Positions 25,135 through 37,729 are shown, numbered from the stretch's first letter. The stretch: DNA of 64,000 bases from Chrysomallon squamiferum (GCA_012295275.1 CM022670.1:32449938-32513937), one strand, 5' to 3'. Numbers and translations are program-made. Notes: generated by a model not told the origin, from the sequence alone.

Positions 25135-25210
25135 AGTGATAAAATCAGAGATTCAAACTGCACAACATGCCTCAGCAGGCTAACTGCACAGCCAGATTGT
25201 GATGACTTCT
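25135..25210 (-). mobile_element. tRNA-derived SINE head remnant
   Basis: On the minus strand, TGGCTGTGCAGTTAGCCTG (about 25198-25180) is a good A box. GTTTGAATCTCTG (about 25160-25148) is a good B box, at tRNA-like spacing. No cloverleaf is evident. The body past the B box was not recognised. Confidence 0.6.
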
Positions 25211-25639
25211 AAAAATAATTCCTAAATCCAGTTAAGTAGAAAAATAAAGACAGTTAAAAAAAGAGTTGTAAGTAAAACAAACCAAACCACACACACAGAG
25301 ACATACCTCCCTTCCAAAGAAAATACTGTAAAAAAAAAATCCAAAAACAAAACAAAAACAAAAAATACTTTGTAAAATTTGTTTGTCATATTTATTATTT
25401 TGATTATTTAAATTCTAGCTGACAAAAGTTAGCAGCCAACACTCACATCTATATAATTTTGATTTTTGTTTTTAAAATACAACAATATTTATCTAGAACC
25501 TAAACACACTATGTATATGATTAATATATTTATGCTAGTATATATCTAATTCATGAATATTACTGTTTAAATGAAACAATTAGATATTTGTTAAATGTAC
25601 ACTTACACAAGCACACATACCTATTGTTTATAAACATAT

Positions 25640-25741
25640 GTATTATTACTGAGTGGTTTATACTTGTCTCAATCAACAATGAGATTGTTAATCATCTGGA
25701 ATGTCAATATTTAGATGATTTCTTAGGAAGGATAAATCCTG
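25640..25741 (+). repeat. Dispersed repeat, copy 1 of a ~98-bp pair
   Basis: This segment aligns over about 98 bases to 28202-28300, with roughly 80% identity by eye. Shared blocks include GAGATTGTTAAT, CAATATTT and TTCTTAGGAAG. It is not simple sequence, so the match indicates a shared mobile element or a segmental duplication. The family is unknown. Confidence 0.75.
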
Positions 25742-25857
25742 ATGATAAACTAATGATGATTAATGATTAATATCATGATCTGTTTATCTGTTTCTTTGTA
25801 ATAATTTTCCTGGAACAATGCACAATGTATTTGTACATCCCAAAGTGTCAAAAACTT

Positions 25858-25896
25858 TATTTATTTATTTATTTATATTTTTCTTCTTCTTCTTCT

Positions 25897-25922
<26 letters not shown>
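25858..25922. repeat. (TTTA)n(TTC)n(TA)n compound microsatellite
   Basis: Three simple motifs abut: TTTA (about five units), TTC (about six units) and TA (about 12 units). Confidence 0.9.
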
Positions 25923-25927
<5 letters not shown>

Positions 25928-26749
25928 AAGAAAAATATAAATAAAAAAATAAAGTTCTGAAAAACCATGAGTCTCTTTTTACTACAAATATTACATTATT
26001 GAATAAAATATCTAAATTTATTAATGACATTTTTATATAATTTAATAACCATATGTGGATTCCTTCATTTATTTCAGTTTCTTTGTAATTCATATGTACA
26101 CACATGTGCATATACTGTGTATATATTACATTCACAAAAAATAATAAAGACATGTATAAGAAGATCATTGATACAAAAGACAAGAATTAAATGGTGGGCT
26201 GTTTATTTTAGTGCACATATTAAATTTCACATAGACAGACATGTATACAACATGATCTGTGATCTTATCATTACAGGACAATCATTAAGTAGGTAACAGA
26301 GATTAACATTGTGAGGGCTGCACTGTTAAACTCAGGGTTACTCACTGGTGTGACGTCAGGTGTGTCCATAAACAAAACTAATAGTTAGTTAACATGAAGT
26401 CTGGTAATAATGATCAGTTACTGATATAATACTGTGTAGTCAAAGTGGTTCATACTTGTGCAAAGACTTATTACTTAACCAGTAAATATAAAATCTGTAA
26501 ATGTAATAAACTTCCTGGTGGTGAAAATCATAAATGTTTTGGTGTGATATTTATTTTATAATTGATTGTTGTTACACATAAAAGTGTCATTTTTTTAAAA
26601 ACAAAAATAACAAATTATTAAATATCTCTTAATTTACTGACCATGTTTTGAGACCATTTAGATACATTTATTTACCAGTTGCATTTAATTTGCTTAATGT
26701 CCTTAGAGTATTACATATATATACAGTAATAGCTATTTTTTAATGTATC

Positions 26750-26880
26750 ATGTTATGTAATTTCCCGTTCCAACCACCATTATATATAGGATATGTTTTC
26801 CTGTCTGTGGGAAGTTTCATATAAAAGATCACGAGTGCTGATGAAAAAATAATAACCCATCACACACTTTAAGCATATTC
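26750..26880 (+). mobile_element. Mollusc-type tRNA-SINE, central domain and tail
   Basis: On the plus strand the conserved blocks occur in order: TTTCCCGTTCCAACC (about 26761-26775), CCTGTCTGTGGGAAG (about 26800-26814), CATATAAAAGATCACGAGTG (about 26818-26837), then TGATGAAAAAATAATAACCC. The Pol III head is missing or unrecognisable upstream. The orientation is opposite to the 5.4-kb copy. Confidence 0.75.
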
Positions 26881-26884
26881 TTTG

Positions 26885-27970
26885 TATTAGTATTTGTATG
26901 GTCTTTAACATGCATAACAATTGTAGATTAAGAAACTGTTGAAAAAATCATTAAATAAAACACATCTTCCTTCCTTTTTGTTATGTTACTTGTTTAGATA
27001 AAATTAGTTGTTTAATCTGGTTAGTTAATTAATAAATACAAAAATAACATGAATGTTCCTGTTAATATTACGTCACAGTTAATAAACTGTTTAATATTTT
27101 GTTTTGTATACCTAATCCCAGCAGCAGATGTTTGATTTAACAGCAGTAAACTGAATTTATTTATCGTTTCATCTATAAAAGATTGCTTTAAGATATTTTT
27201 AACTTTATGATGATAAACTACAGCCTTTATTGAAAAACAATTAAATAAAATCAATTGATAAATATGTTAGCAGCAATTAAGAGTACTTAAAATCATATTT
27301 CAGCTGCCAGATTGCCTTTCTAAGTGCATACGTGCTACTCTTCAAAAACTTTGATACCCACAGTAATAAATACACTGAATGACAGTTGAATAATATAAGC
27401 TTTTTTGAAATATGATAACTTTTAAAAAGTACTAAGGACAGATTTCAATAGATTTCAAATTCAGTAATGAAATATTTTCAAGGACAAACTTCTTACATCA
27501 GAAATGAAACTCACATGTACTTCAGTTTTGTGTTTTACTGTTTATTTTTAACATTCTTTGATCAGAACACTGTTCAAGGATGCCTTTCATGCTTGTAACA
27601 TCACTGAATTAGACAGAGATTAGCAGCAAGGACTCTTTTAGGAAGATAACGGTTTATTTTGTATGGTACTGATGCACCAGTCAAAGAACATTAAATGGAT
27701 ATAACAGATATGTTTTGTATTTTGGGGAAACCATTCAAGTTTACCTGTTATTATCATAGTCCCAGGCTTTGAAAGAAGGTTCTATCCAAGCCAGAACAAC
27801 TCAATTAAAATAGCAGCCATTAATACATTTCCAGTGGAAGATATAATTAAGGCAACATTCACAGTTCTGAATCTGATCTTGAAAATATGTGCTAATTTCA
27901 GATGACAAATTGTAAAAGAGTATCATGTTAATGTTTTTTAAACTGTTAATGTTGTAAATGATACATCCAC
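26885..27970. other. AT-rich non-coding stretch
   Basis: No gene was recognised. A segment near 27665-27790 shows faint similarity to the SINE central domain but is too weak to call. Confidence 0.45.
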
Positions 27971-27974
27971 TACT

Positions 27975-28065
27975 GTCAGGTGATAGCATATTAGCAACTC
28001 ATCAACTGCAGGTTCAAAATCATGGCTGCAGACCGTGCCTTCAGCATGTGTCAGATAACTGAGTG
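27975..28065 (+). mobile_element. Possible tRNA-derived SINE head
   Basis: A B-box-like GGTTCAAAATC (about 28011-28021) sits in a slightly GC-richer patch with palindromic CATGGCTGCAG. The A box is only vaguely recognisable. This is a weak call. Confidence 0.3.
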
Positions 28066-28201
28066 TCCATCACAAAAACAACAAGATTATACACCTGGTT
28101 CTTTAGATTCCTTTGGACCATTGTTAATCATTGTTAATAATTGTAGAAGTTTTTATGTCTCTTCTACCTGCTGATATATAAAATGAGATTAGATTTGCAT
28201 T

Positions 28202-28301
28202 TTTATTGTTACTGGGTAGTTTATTCTTCTCTCATTCAACAACGAGATTGTTAATTATCTGGATATCAATATTTGAATTACTTCTTAGGAAGAATAAATC
28301 T
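28202..28301 (+). repeat. Dispersed repeat, copy 2 of a ~98-bp pair
   Basis: This is the partner of 25640-25741 in the same orientation, about 2.56 kb downstream. Identity is roughly 80% by eye, with a one-base gap near 28263. Confidence 0.75.
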
Positions 28302-28796
28302 AAGTCTGAAGGAAAAGTCTGAAAAGATTTTTTTTTTTTTTACTGATGTTTACAGTTAAATGAATCTAGCAAGTCTAGAAACACCTAATGAAAATGTATA
28401 TGTATGTTTGTGTTTGTGTGTGTGTACAATAAATCTGATAAATCTTACAGCATTTTTTTTAATGTATGTATATTCACTGCAGTTACTTATGCAGATCCAA
28501 GAAGGATATATGTACCCTATTACACCCTTATTACAGACTGATATTTTTTTATTCATACCTTTTTAGCAATATTTGATAAAATAATTTCAAATAAATCAAA
28601 ACATTTTTTTTTTTAAATTGATGGCACCTCCATTTCAGAAATCTTGGATTTATTCCTGTTATACCTCTCAGTTTTGACTGATGATGTGTTTATCTGGAAT
28701 TGAGGTTGAATGTTTTAACAACTAAACTCTTACATTAAAATATTCAGCAGTTAAGATAATATTATTTCAAGGATTGCATTTATGTATGAATCACAA

Positions 28797-28950
28797 ATAC
28801 ATACATACATACATACATAGATACATACACACACACACATACATACATACATACATAATACACATACATACATATATACATACACACATACACACACAAA
28901 GACATATATTTATATATACATATACAAACATACATACGCACATATATGAT
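28797..28950. repeat. (CATA)n array
   Basis: ATAC/CATA tetranucleotides with CACA interruptions extend over about 150 bases. The H/T/Y/I-rich open frame across it is a repeat artefact. Confidence 0.95.
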
Positions 28951-28954
28951 AAAA

Positions 28955-29600
28955 CACAAATCATTTAATTTAAGGTCAACTACAAATTACGTTGATTATT
29001 ACTAATTTATGTAGTGAAATGTGTAAGCCACAAAACCACAAACCCAGAAACTTGACACAACTGGAGGGATTAATGATATCAACATTTAATTATAAACATG
29101 TATGTTCTTTAATCTAATACTGAGGGTCTGTTTACTACAAGGATAAACACTCAGTTTTCACCTGCAACTAATTACCAGCCTGCAGTTTTCTCAAGCTTCT
29201 CCATGTTGCACAACACACTGCACACAGCAGGAGGTCTGTGATTTATACTGATGTAGGCTGCTTGTTGCTAATTAAAAGAAAAATGAAGCTGAAACAAGTA
29301 TTTGATATATTTTGGGGAATTCCTTTTTTCTCTCTTTCCCTCATTTTTTTCTTTTTCTTCATATTCTTTAGCCACTGCATTAATAATTGATTTACATTGT
29401 CTTTGAACATCACTTTATTTGTTTTTCATTTCTCTTTTTAAAGTTCAAAGACCAGTAAATAAGATGTCTTTTAAAGATATATTTCTTAGAACCTTTGCTG
29501 TGTAATTAAAATGTCATTAACTTGGAACTGCACGTATTTTGCAGTTAGTTTTGTTCCTTTCTTCTCATTACATCCACTTGAAAAATATCTCTTAATTTTG
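28955..29600. other. Non-coding stretch
   Basis: A modestly GC-richer patch lies at about 29155-29270. No gene was recognised. Confidence 0.5.
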
Positions 29601-29619
29601 TTCTTAAAATATTTTTAAT

Positions 29620-29760
29620 CATCCCTTTTTTTTTCTTGAATCTTTTCCTTTTTCTTCCTTCTTCTTTTCTTTTTCATCTTTTTTTCCTTCTTTTAATTCT
29701 TCCTTTTTTAAAAAATATTCTTGCTTCTTATACTTTTTTTTTCTTTCTTCTATAATCCTT
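29620..29760. repeat. Polypyrimidine tract
   Basis: About 140 bases of T/C with few interruptions. The minus strand reads as a K/E-rich frame, which is compositional. Confidence 0.8.
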
Positions 29761-30107
29761 CTTGTGTGAAGTTTTAAAGGAAATTGCAAAGCCAGTAGAT
29801 TCATCAAGGATATCATGGGATTTGTACTCGGTGAAAGTCAGGAAGAAAAAAATATTTTAAAATTCAGTTGAAGAGGACACCAGGGAAATAATTTTGATTA
29901 GAGTGTGTTAAAGCCTGGTGCTATTACAAATACATTTGAGTTGTGTAGATTCAGTGCAGACTAACATGGCTGATTGCATGATAACAAACAGTTAAGACTG
30001 AGAGTTGTTGTTCCTAAAGGACAGTAAAATTTGCTACTTTTATCATCTCACTTGTCTCTTCTGATTATTATTTAAATAAAGCTACAGATCACTTTGATTC
30101 TCTTTAC

Positions 30108-30200
30108 AGTCCCCAGTGACACAGTGGTTAAGCATGCAGTATTAAAATTGACAGATATAAGGATCAAATCTCACTACTGGCTTTAACTGCACTTAACATG
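30108..30200 (+). mobile_element. tRNA-derived SINE head
   Basis: The A box TGACACAGTGGTTAAGCATG (about 30117-30136) and the B box AGGATCAAATCTCAC (about 30161-30175) are clear. Their spacing suits a tRNA with an ordinary or slightly long variable region. No stable acceptor stem is visible, so this is a SINE head and not a tRNA gene. Sequence after the B box does not plainly match the main family. Confidence 0.6.
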
Positions 30201-30204
30201 GGAG

Positions 30205-31570
30205 TAAGAGGATTTCTATGTCTAATTTTTTATTTAATTATTTCTGTAATATTCTATGGGATGTTTACTATGTTAATGTAAAATAAAAAATAAATATTCA
30301 TTGAAGTTAATCTTTATTCATTATTTTACAGTATTTTAGAAGTAATAAATATACAAAATAATCTGTGTACATTCTTGCATAGGAAACTATGGATATGAAC
30401 ATAAGACAAACTGTTTTTTAGAAATTAAAAAAATAAAATATAATAATAAAATCTCTTTAACAAAAAACACTCCATTGATCTTTTTAAAATAATGACAAAA
30501 TTAGTGTGAGCATTAAAGTTTAAACTTAAGACAACTTTTTTTTATCTAATTTAATTAATGTGAACTGCAAAGACCTTTTATAATTAATCCAAGATTTATA
30601 GAAAAAGACTTCTAGTTAGCAAACTATAAAGTTAGTGAAAATAATATAAATAATGTTTTTATTGTTCATCTACTGAAGACCAGTATGAATGTTGTCTAGT
30701 ACTCATAAAGTAGTCTGAGTCTAATTGATAGGTTTTTTCAGTGAGGGGATTTGGTTTCCTCTGAAAGGAATAATTTCACATTTTATCCAAATTAATGTTT
30801 TTCCCAAAGGCTTAAATTAATAATGGAGTTTGATCAGTATTTATAATTAAATATAGATCACAAAAAAATCTAAACTGTAGGTACTCTATTATCTATTGTC
30901 TTTTTTTTATTATTATTAAATAAAGTATTAATTCAATTCATTTTATTATTATTATTTTTAGACAATATTTTTAAAATTCATTCTGTGAACAAAAATGTTC
31001 ATATTAAATTCAAAGGTTGTTATTTTAACATAATTTTGCTTATTTATTATGATTTTTTTTAATATAGTTTCTAACTTTTCATATTAAAATATATAATAAC
31101 ACAACACACAACTCAATAAAATAATTTAGTGACAAATTATAAAAAAATGAAGTATAAGCAGTTAATTTATGTTCTGTATTTCAAGCAAACAGAGAACAAT
31201 TTTCCTTTACCATCTGTTTTCATTATGTGTTTGTCCATAGCCCATCTATTTGATCATCTATAATATGTCTGTTAACCACATTTTTACTGGTCAATATCAG
31301 ACAACAAATGGATCAATAATGAGGCATTTTAACACTGTTTTTCTCTCAATGAATCTTGTTTGTTTAGTAAATGGTGAGGTATAATGTTTATCAGTTTCAT
31401 TCTGAGACACAAAATGTTTTGTGCCTTTCTTTTCCACTTGTTCATTTATTGAAAAAAATACAAATGCTTGAGATATGCAAAATGGAAGGATTTAGAATAT
31501 TCACACATTGCAGGGTAATTAGTTCATTCAGCTATTTGATTTGCTTCCACTAACAAACACATCATCGATA
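30205..31570. other. AT-rich non-coding stretch
   Basis: Low-complexity AT-rich DNA with short ATT runs. No gene was recognised. Confidence 0.5.
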
Positions 31571-31578
31571 CCACTAAT

Positions 31579-31950
31579 GGGAGAGCAATTTAAATGAGAA
31601 CTATTACTCTGGGAGAGCTATTTAATTTTGACATGTCACATTGAAAGAGCAACTTGAATTTAAAAAGCTCATTGGAAGAGCAAATTGTATTTGAAATGCC
31701 ACATTGAGAGAGCAGTTCAGATGTGAAATGTTCTTCAGGAGAGCAATTTAGATTTGAAATATCACACTGGGAGAACAATTTAATATTTGAAATGTCACAC
31801 CTAAAGCACAATTTACTTTTCAAATGTCATATTTAAAGAACAGTTAAAATTTGACTAGTTCACTGGGAGAGGAATTTTAATTTGAAATGTAACATTAGGA
31901 GAGCAATTTTAATTACAAATTTTTACTGTAAGAACAATTTAGATTTTAAA
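31579..31950. repeat. ~32-bp minisatellite, about 11-12 units
   Basis: The unit is GGGAGAGCAATTTAAATTTG plus GAAATGTCACACT, with variants. It recurs about every 31-33 bases, for example at about 31580, 31612, 31645, 31677, 31709 and 31738. Units are diverged. Because the period is close to 33, the minus strand stays open over part of it as a roughly 11-residue repeat (CDISN...). Confidence 0.85.
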
Positions 31951-32687
31951 GTTTTAGTTGGCAGTCAAACGGTAGCAAATGTCTGATAAAATTTAAAATA
32001 AAATTTTTACTTGTTTTTTTTTTAAATATATAAACATTTTACCAAATAGTTTTAGTGTTTTTTATCACAGATATCAAATTATTTAATTTCATTAAAGAAA
32101 AAAGAAATTAAGATGCTAAGTACAATGGAAATGACATATATCACTGTCTGTATTTCTAATACTTTTTAAACTGACATTTATTAAGTGAGATATGTACTAA
32201 TTACAATGCTTAAGGACATTTTATCTGATTTTCAGAATACACAGAAAAGAGGGGTTTTTAAAATTTAATTTTAGCAGTCTAATTCTGTCAATGTTGCCAG
32301 TCTAAAGTATAGTTATAAATTGTTTTTATGGCAAATGCTTTTGTTTGTTTTTTATAGCCATTGTGTGTGTTTTATGTGTCTTGTGTAAAACTGACTGTCA
32401 CACCCTCTTAGGGGAAACCTGAGACTGTTTTAAAATGTGCTTCAGTCTGTGGACTGAAACAAACAAACCAACACAGTTTTTAGAAATATTCTTCACTAGC
32501 AGTTCACTATTCAAGACCTATACAGTTACTGAATGTTGTTTCCAAACTGCGATATCTTAATTAAATTTAATTAAAAGTAAATTAAAATTAATTATATTTC
32601 TCGTTTATTACAAGAGACTGTAATTATTGAACATAAAAATATAATGATTTGTACCATTACCGTTTCTTCTGTTTCTTCCATTGCTAC

Positions 32688-32826
32688 TACTCCTGTTATT
32701 ATCACTATGGTTACTACTACTACTACACAACTACCACTACTACAACTACTACTATTACTACTGCCATTGTAACACTACCAATACTATTATTATACTACTT
32801 ATATTACTACTGCTACTACAACTACT
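32688..32826. repeat. Degenerate (ACT)n array
   Basis: ACT/ATT/CCA triplets extend over about 140 bases. The Y/T-rich frame across it is an artefact. Confidence 0.9.
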
Positions 32827-32899
32827 TTTTCTAGCACTGTGACAAATACTATTATTGTTATTTCTGCTAATGACTAATTGACTGTTAAAAATTAGTTTA

Positions 32900-34110
32900 A
32901 ATACTTCTACTACTACCTACTTCACCATCTAAATAACAATCCAAACAATAAAAATTTAGCATTCAATACTTGTTATCAATAATGTATGGTACACACACAT
33001 ACTTTGTGTAGGAGTAAAAAATCACAACAACAAAAGTCCCCCAGAATAAAAGATGGCTGTAAAAACTGAACAGAACTATTGAGCTGAGGTTCAAAGACAG
33101 GACAAATTAGCCGTAAATCACCAAAATAACTTTTGTTGTTTACCTGTATAGAAGAACCTTGAGAATTTTTACGATGCACATTAGCATGGATGGACTCACC
33201 TGTGCATGTTTCATTTCACTTTGATAGCTTTCTTATAATCAAAGTTTGATTTTATTTTGGTCTGAATAGTTCTTCAAAACGATCTTTACATTGATATGCA
33301 TTTGTTTGTTAATTAATTGGAGAGCAGAACTCAGGTGTAAGAGACTACAATGCAATTTGTTCTGTTAATGACAAAATTACAGTTTTACTGTCAGTGTTTT
33401 GGTTATAACCTTGAAAACAAAATTTGAAGTAGTTTACATGCAACTTTATCTATTGTCTTCATATAAATTTATATACTGTTTGTCATTTAGTTGTTACCAT
33501 TACAGTAATTATTAGTATTATCATTGTTACTCTGTTTTCTATACTGCTACTACATCTAATATTACTATTCCTGTACTACTTCTACTAATAAAAATGATAT
33601 TAGTTTTAGTAGTAGTATTATAACTACCAATATAATATTATCACCGCAGTCACTATTATTCCTTTTCCTTGCTGAATTGTTATAATATATATGCATATAT
33701 ATACATGTAGGCATGTATGAGTATATGTATATAGGTATGTATGTATATGTTGAAAACAATCTGAATAAAATTCACAAGTGTTATCACAGCTTATATAAAC
33801 AGAGAGGCATCTCATCTGTTTTCAGATTATATTTATTGGCTTAGTAAAAATATTTTTCTTTTCTGGATGGGTGTTTTAATTGATGTTATTCTTTGTATAA
33901 ATAGACACACTTTAATATAGTTTAAATTGACTGTATTTATTGAAAAAACATCCAGAGTAAAGTGTAATTCTAAACTAATTTAAAAACCTTTAGACCAAAC
34001 AGTACTGCGCTATATAATTTATATATCTAACTGGCAGAATGTGGGTGTGTGAGAATAATTAGTTATTGTTAAACTTATCATATATTTTATATCAGAAAAC
34101 ACAGTTTTTT
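32900..34110. other. Non-coding stretch with minor repeats
   Basis: It holds a further degenerate ACT/TAT patch (about 33490-33620) and a TATG patch (about 33685-33750). No gene was recognised. Confidence 0.5.
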
Positions 34111-34112
34111 AA

Positions 34113-34285
34113 ATTATCATCTATGAATGCTGTCAGACTGAAGATGTTGCCCCTCTTATTTATAATTTGCTTTGCTCTTTTGTTACATTTATTATCTATA
34201 AATGGTGTTAAGTTGAATATGTTGCCTCTTGTTTATAAACTGCTTTACTCTTTTGATGTTAGGACCACTATGTTGCCTGTTAGTA
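34113..34285. repeat. 75-bp tandem repeat, two units plus a partial
   Basis: Units start at about 34114 and 34189. They share TTAT.ATCTAT.AATG.TGT, ATGTTGCC and TTTGCT.TTTGCTCTTTTG-like blocks; a third, partial unit carries TATGTTGCCTGTTAG. The 75-bp period (25 codons) keeps a plus frame open, giving an internally repeated L/F-rich peptide. Confidence 0.75.
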
Positions 34286-34724
34286 TCAACCATGATATAA
34301 AAGATTTACATATATCTTCTGTAAAAACTGTCCTGCAGCATTAGCCAGTGAATGAATCATACCAGAATAATGATGAAGAGGACTGTCACACAGAACTGTG
34401 AAGATCTATTAATCAAGAATTAGAATTAATACAAAGAATATCATCTGTTTGTTATAAAATATTACTTTGTGTGTGTGTGTGTGGTCAAAATCAAGATTTC
34501 ACCATCTTTAATATTTTGTGCTTTGTTATTTTATCAAAGGGGAAAAAAAATCAAAAAAGTTTAATTGCAAAGAATAAATCACTAACAAAAATTATTTTAT
34601 GGATTAGATTACTACATAATATTTATATTAATAGAGGTATATAAATAAATAGTTACCCACATTAATATACAACTCTTTTTACTTTTAAGCAAATCAGTTA
34701 TCTTGAAAAATGATGTTATATTAA

Positions 34725-34870
34725 ACAATAATAATAATAAAATAAATAAATAAATAATAACCAAACAGAAAAACACCCAAATACAAACAAATTATTGAAA
34801 ACCAACAACACAGCAAGACAAATATAAAATACACTAAGATAAACACACACACACACACACATATATATTA
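34725..34870. repeat. AAT/AAAT-rich and (CA)n(TA)n simple sequence
   Basis: An AATA-rich patch precedes a CA run (about 34843-34862) followed by a short TA run. Confidence 0.85.
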
Positions 34871-34959
34871 TATTATTTCTTTACTGACATTTGGAAAGCT
34901 AATAAGTCATTAATCCTGTGGGTTTTTAAATCAAATAGATGTTATAAACATCATTCCTG

Positions 34960-35100
34960 TTCAGCATCCTCGATTTGAAACGTTCCATGGCTGCCAATTA
35001 TTCTGCTCTGAATGATGCTGCCCAGGGGACAGGTCAGCGCCATTGACACAGACCAACCTGCCTGCGTGGCTGACGAAGACAAGCTGGTGTCCCTGACTGG
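34960..35100. other. GC-rich island, unidentified
   Basis: About 130 bases stand out as the GC-richest patch of this part of the window. It contains GCTGCCCAGGGGACAGGTCA and CTGCGTGGCTGACGAAGAC. A plus frame of about 30 codons is open to a TGA near 35045. No acceptor or donor pair frames it. It lies directly upstream of a SINE head, so it may be part of a compound repeat, an exon fragment or a regulatory element. Confidence 0.35.
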
Positions 35101-35127
35101 AATAAATTTACTCTTATTTCCATCAAA

Positions 35128-35260
35128 TCTTGCTTGTGCTCAATGGTAGAACACTTGCTTGAGGCTCTATAGGCCATAGGATCAAATCCTTCCATGTGAA
35201 CTAATTGGTCTATGTTTCATTAGTACCAGTGACTACAACTGAACTGATTTAAAAACAGAA
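35128..35260 (+). mobile_element. Mollusc-type tRNA-SINE, Pol III head and central domain
   Basis: The A box GCTCAATGGTAGAACACTTG (about 35140-35159) and the B box AGGATCAAATCC (about 35178-35189) are followed by the family's post-head blocks in order: ATTGGTCTATGTTTCATTAG, ACCAGTGAC and CTGAACTGATTTAAA. This matches the head and central region of the copies at 43.4 and 48.5 kb. The tail is not recognisable after 35260. Confidence 0.75.
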
Positions 35261-35269
35261 TTATTTCAT

Positions 35270-36340
35270 TTATAGTTTTGATGTTTTATTTAATTTAATG
35301 TATTTAAGATACTTCTTGCTACTTATTTGTTATGGTAATAGAATTGTTTCAAATTTATTTTAGATTGGTAGTTACAGGTTTAAATTATTTAATTAGGGTA
35401 TATAACAAATATTTTAAAAATTATCAAATACATACTGATGTTTATATTTTTTTTTTTAAATTGTTTTCATTTAAAGTGAGTATTTTCACTTACTCTGACC
35501 ATAAAAAAGAGAAAAGATTCATTATAATATATTAATTAATTGCTAACATATATATATGTGTGTGTGTGTTTGCTGGTATGTGCCAGTATGTGCATATATA
35601 GGCATTTACAAGACATGTTTAGACTTAAACACAGATGAATGGAAACACAGACGTGCATAAATATAATTATCTTCAAAACATTATTTACATCATTTTACTG
35701 CTTCCTGCAATCAGGTTTGTGGATTCCATACATTGCAATTTGCCAGGAATTATTCATTTAGATTTAAAGTAGTTTTCAAAACAGTCTGGAGAAATTTTCC
35801 AAGTTTAATTGAACCAATGCATGCACCAGGTTTTATCTGCTTTACTAAACTGATTTAAATAGAAGAAATAATGAAATAAGCAGAGCTTGAAAAACATTTA
35901 TATTTTCAGAATTACAGTAGATTGATTCTGTGTTGTTATGGGAATAAAAATTAATAATTTGAACTAGATAGCCTGTGTGATTGTGAAGAAATCAATTTAG
36001 ATAAAATAAATATGATTCTTTCAATTTTTGGGGGTTTAATTTTATCATTAATGTCTTCATGTCTGGCCATTACATTTCATCATAGTGATTGACTTCGTTC
36101 AGTGTCACAGAGTTTAGAACTGGTAACTGAATATGTTGAGTAAATATACTTACTGATTAAATAATTATTATTGTTAAAACACAAAATGTGCTTCATGTGA
36201 TTCTTTTAAATATAAAAATATTGTACAGTAATATTGTCAACTGTCAAAATAAATAAATCAAAATAAATAAAATAATTTTGATGTTAAGTCTACTTTAAAA
36301 TAAAAATGAGAATTAGATTTTTATTTTCATTTTTGTTTTT
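35270..36340. other. AT-rich non-coding stretch
   Basis: No gene was recognised. Small TA/TG runs occur at about 35551-35570. Confidence 0.5.
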
Positions 36341-36349
36341 TATTTATGT

Positions 36350-37600
36350 CTAATGTACTTTCAAATTAGGGTTATTTTATGTTTTCAGAGAGTGATGAAG
36401 ATAAGAATATTTTTACTTTAGCTTAAATCATTAAATATTAGCTTTTCTAAGAAAAGACTATATGAAAATTATTGATAACCAGTGTACATTCTTCATCAAA
36501 GAGAGAAAAGATCAAAATAATTTTTATTTTTACTTTTATTATAACTAAACACTTAAAAAATATAATTTCCTTTTTTAAATTAATGGTTGTTATTTTATGT
36601 TTTTACTTCTGCCAAAGGTGAAGGTGATAATTTCTGCTGACTCATTTAATATAATCAAACTATTAAAAAATATTAATGTACTAAAAATGTTATTTAAAGT
36701 TTTCAAAGTTTTTTCTTCAGCCATTGAAGATAAAATAATAATTTTGTTTTAATCATATTAAATAAAATTAATTATGTCCTTTAAGGTTAAGATTATTTTC
36801 ACTTTTTTTTTTCTTCAGAGAGAGGAGAAAACTATAAGAATTTTTGTGTTTGCATGAATTAAAATAAAATGAACAAAATTTAATAATATCCAATGTGCAA
36901 AGTAGTTATTAAGTTTCTTCTTTGAATAGATGAGAAATTAATAATAAAAAAAAAATGTTTTTGCTTGAGTCATTTAATATAAAACAAAATCATAAATATT
37001 AAAATCAATGATATTCAATGTACTTTAAGATAAGAGTTATTTTAAGTTTTAAGTTTTTTTTTTTTTTTCTTAACACAAATGATAAAATTCTAAGAAAATA
37101 TATATATTTTTGTTTTAGTCAGATAAAAATTTAAAAACCCCAGCTATTAATGATGTCCAATGTACTTTAAGATTAGGGCTATATTCATAGATATATTACT
37201 CAGAGAGAGGACATAATTATAAAAAAAAATTGTTTTTACTTGAGTTGTTTAATATAAATATATTAAAATTAATGATGTCAAAGGTACTTTAAATTAAAGG
37301 CTTTTTAAGTTATTATGTCTTTTCTTAAGACAAAGGAGAAAATTCTAAGAAATTTAGTTTTTTTTTGAGTCAGTTTAAAATAAATTAAAACTGTTAATGA
37401 TGTACTTTAAGATTAGGGCTATTTTCAGTTGTGTTATTTAGAGAGAGGAGAAAATTACAAGAAGTTTTGTTTTTACTGGAGTCACGTAATATAAAACCAA
37501 ATTAAAAAAATTAAAATTAATGATGTCCAGTGTACTTTAAGTTTTTTCTTCCACCAGAGGAGAAGATTAGAAGAATTTTAGTTTTTGCTTGAGTCACTTT
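36350..37600. repeat. Degenerate tandem repeat, ~123-bp unit
   Basis: A core like AATGATGTCCAATGTACTTT recurs near 37006, 37149, 37271, 37395 and 37519. Each core is followed by AAGATTAGGGCTATTTT, GAGAGAGGAGAAAATTATAAG and TTTTTGCTTGAGTCATTTAATATAAAAC-like blocks. More diverged units extend back to about 36350. The last four intervals are about 122-124 bp. At least eight to ten units are present, fresher at the right end. Confidence 0.85.
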
Positions 37601-37729
37601 GTTTTATTCAATTTGTAATTGGTATGCATGAGGTGTGAGCAAAGTGTGTTTTCACTCTGCTTCTATTGATTTCACTGTAGGCAATCAGAAACATAATTCC
37701 AACTAACATGAAAACTTTCTTCTTTTGTT

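Noticed and set aside
27665-27790. Another SINE copy
   Set aside because: Only scattered words resemble the central domain; order and spacing were not convincing.
28797-28950. CRISPR-like array
   Set aside because: The repeats are 4-base simple sequence with no unique spacers.
28774-28968. H/T/Y/I-rich frame, and similar frames at 40547-40798 and 58317-58592
   Set aside because: These are direct translations of CATA/TATG microsatellites.
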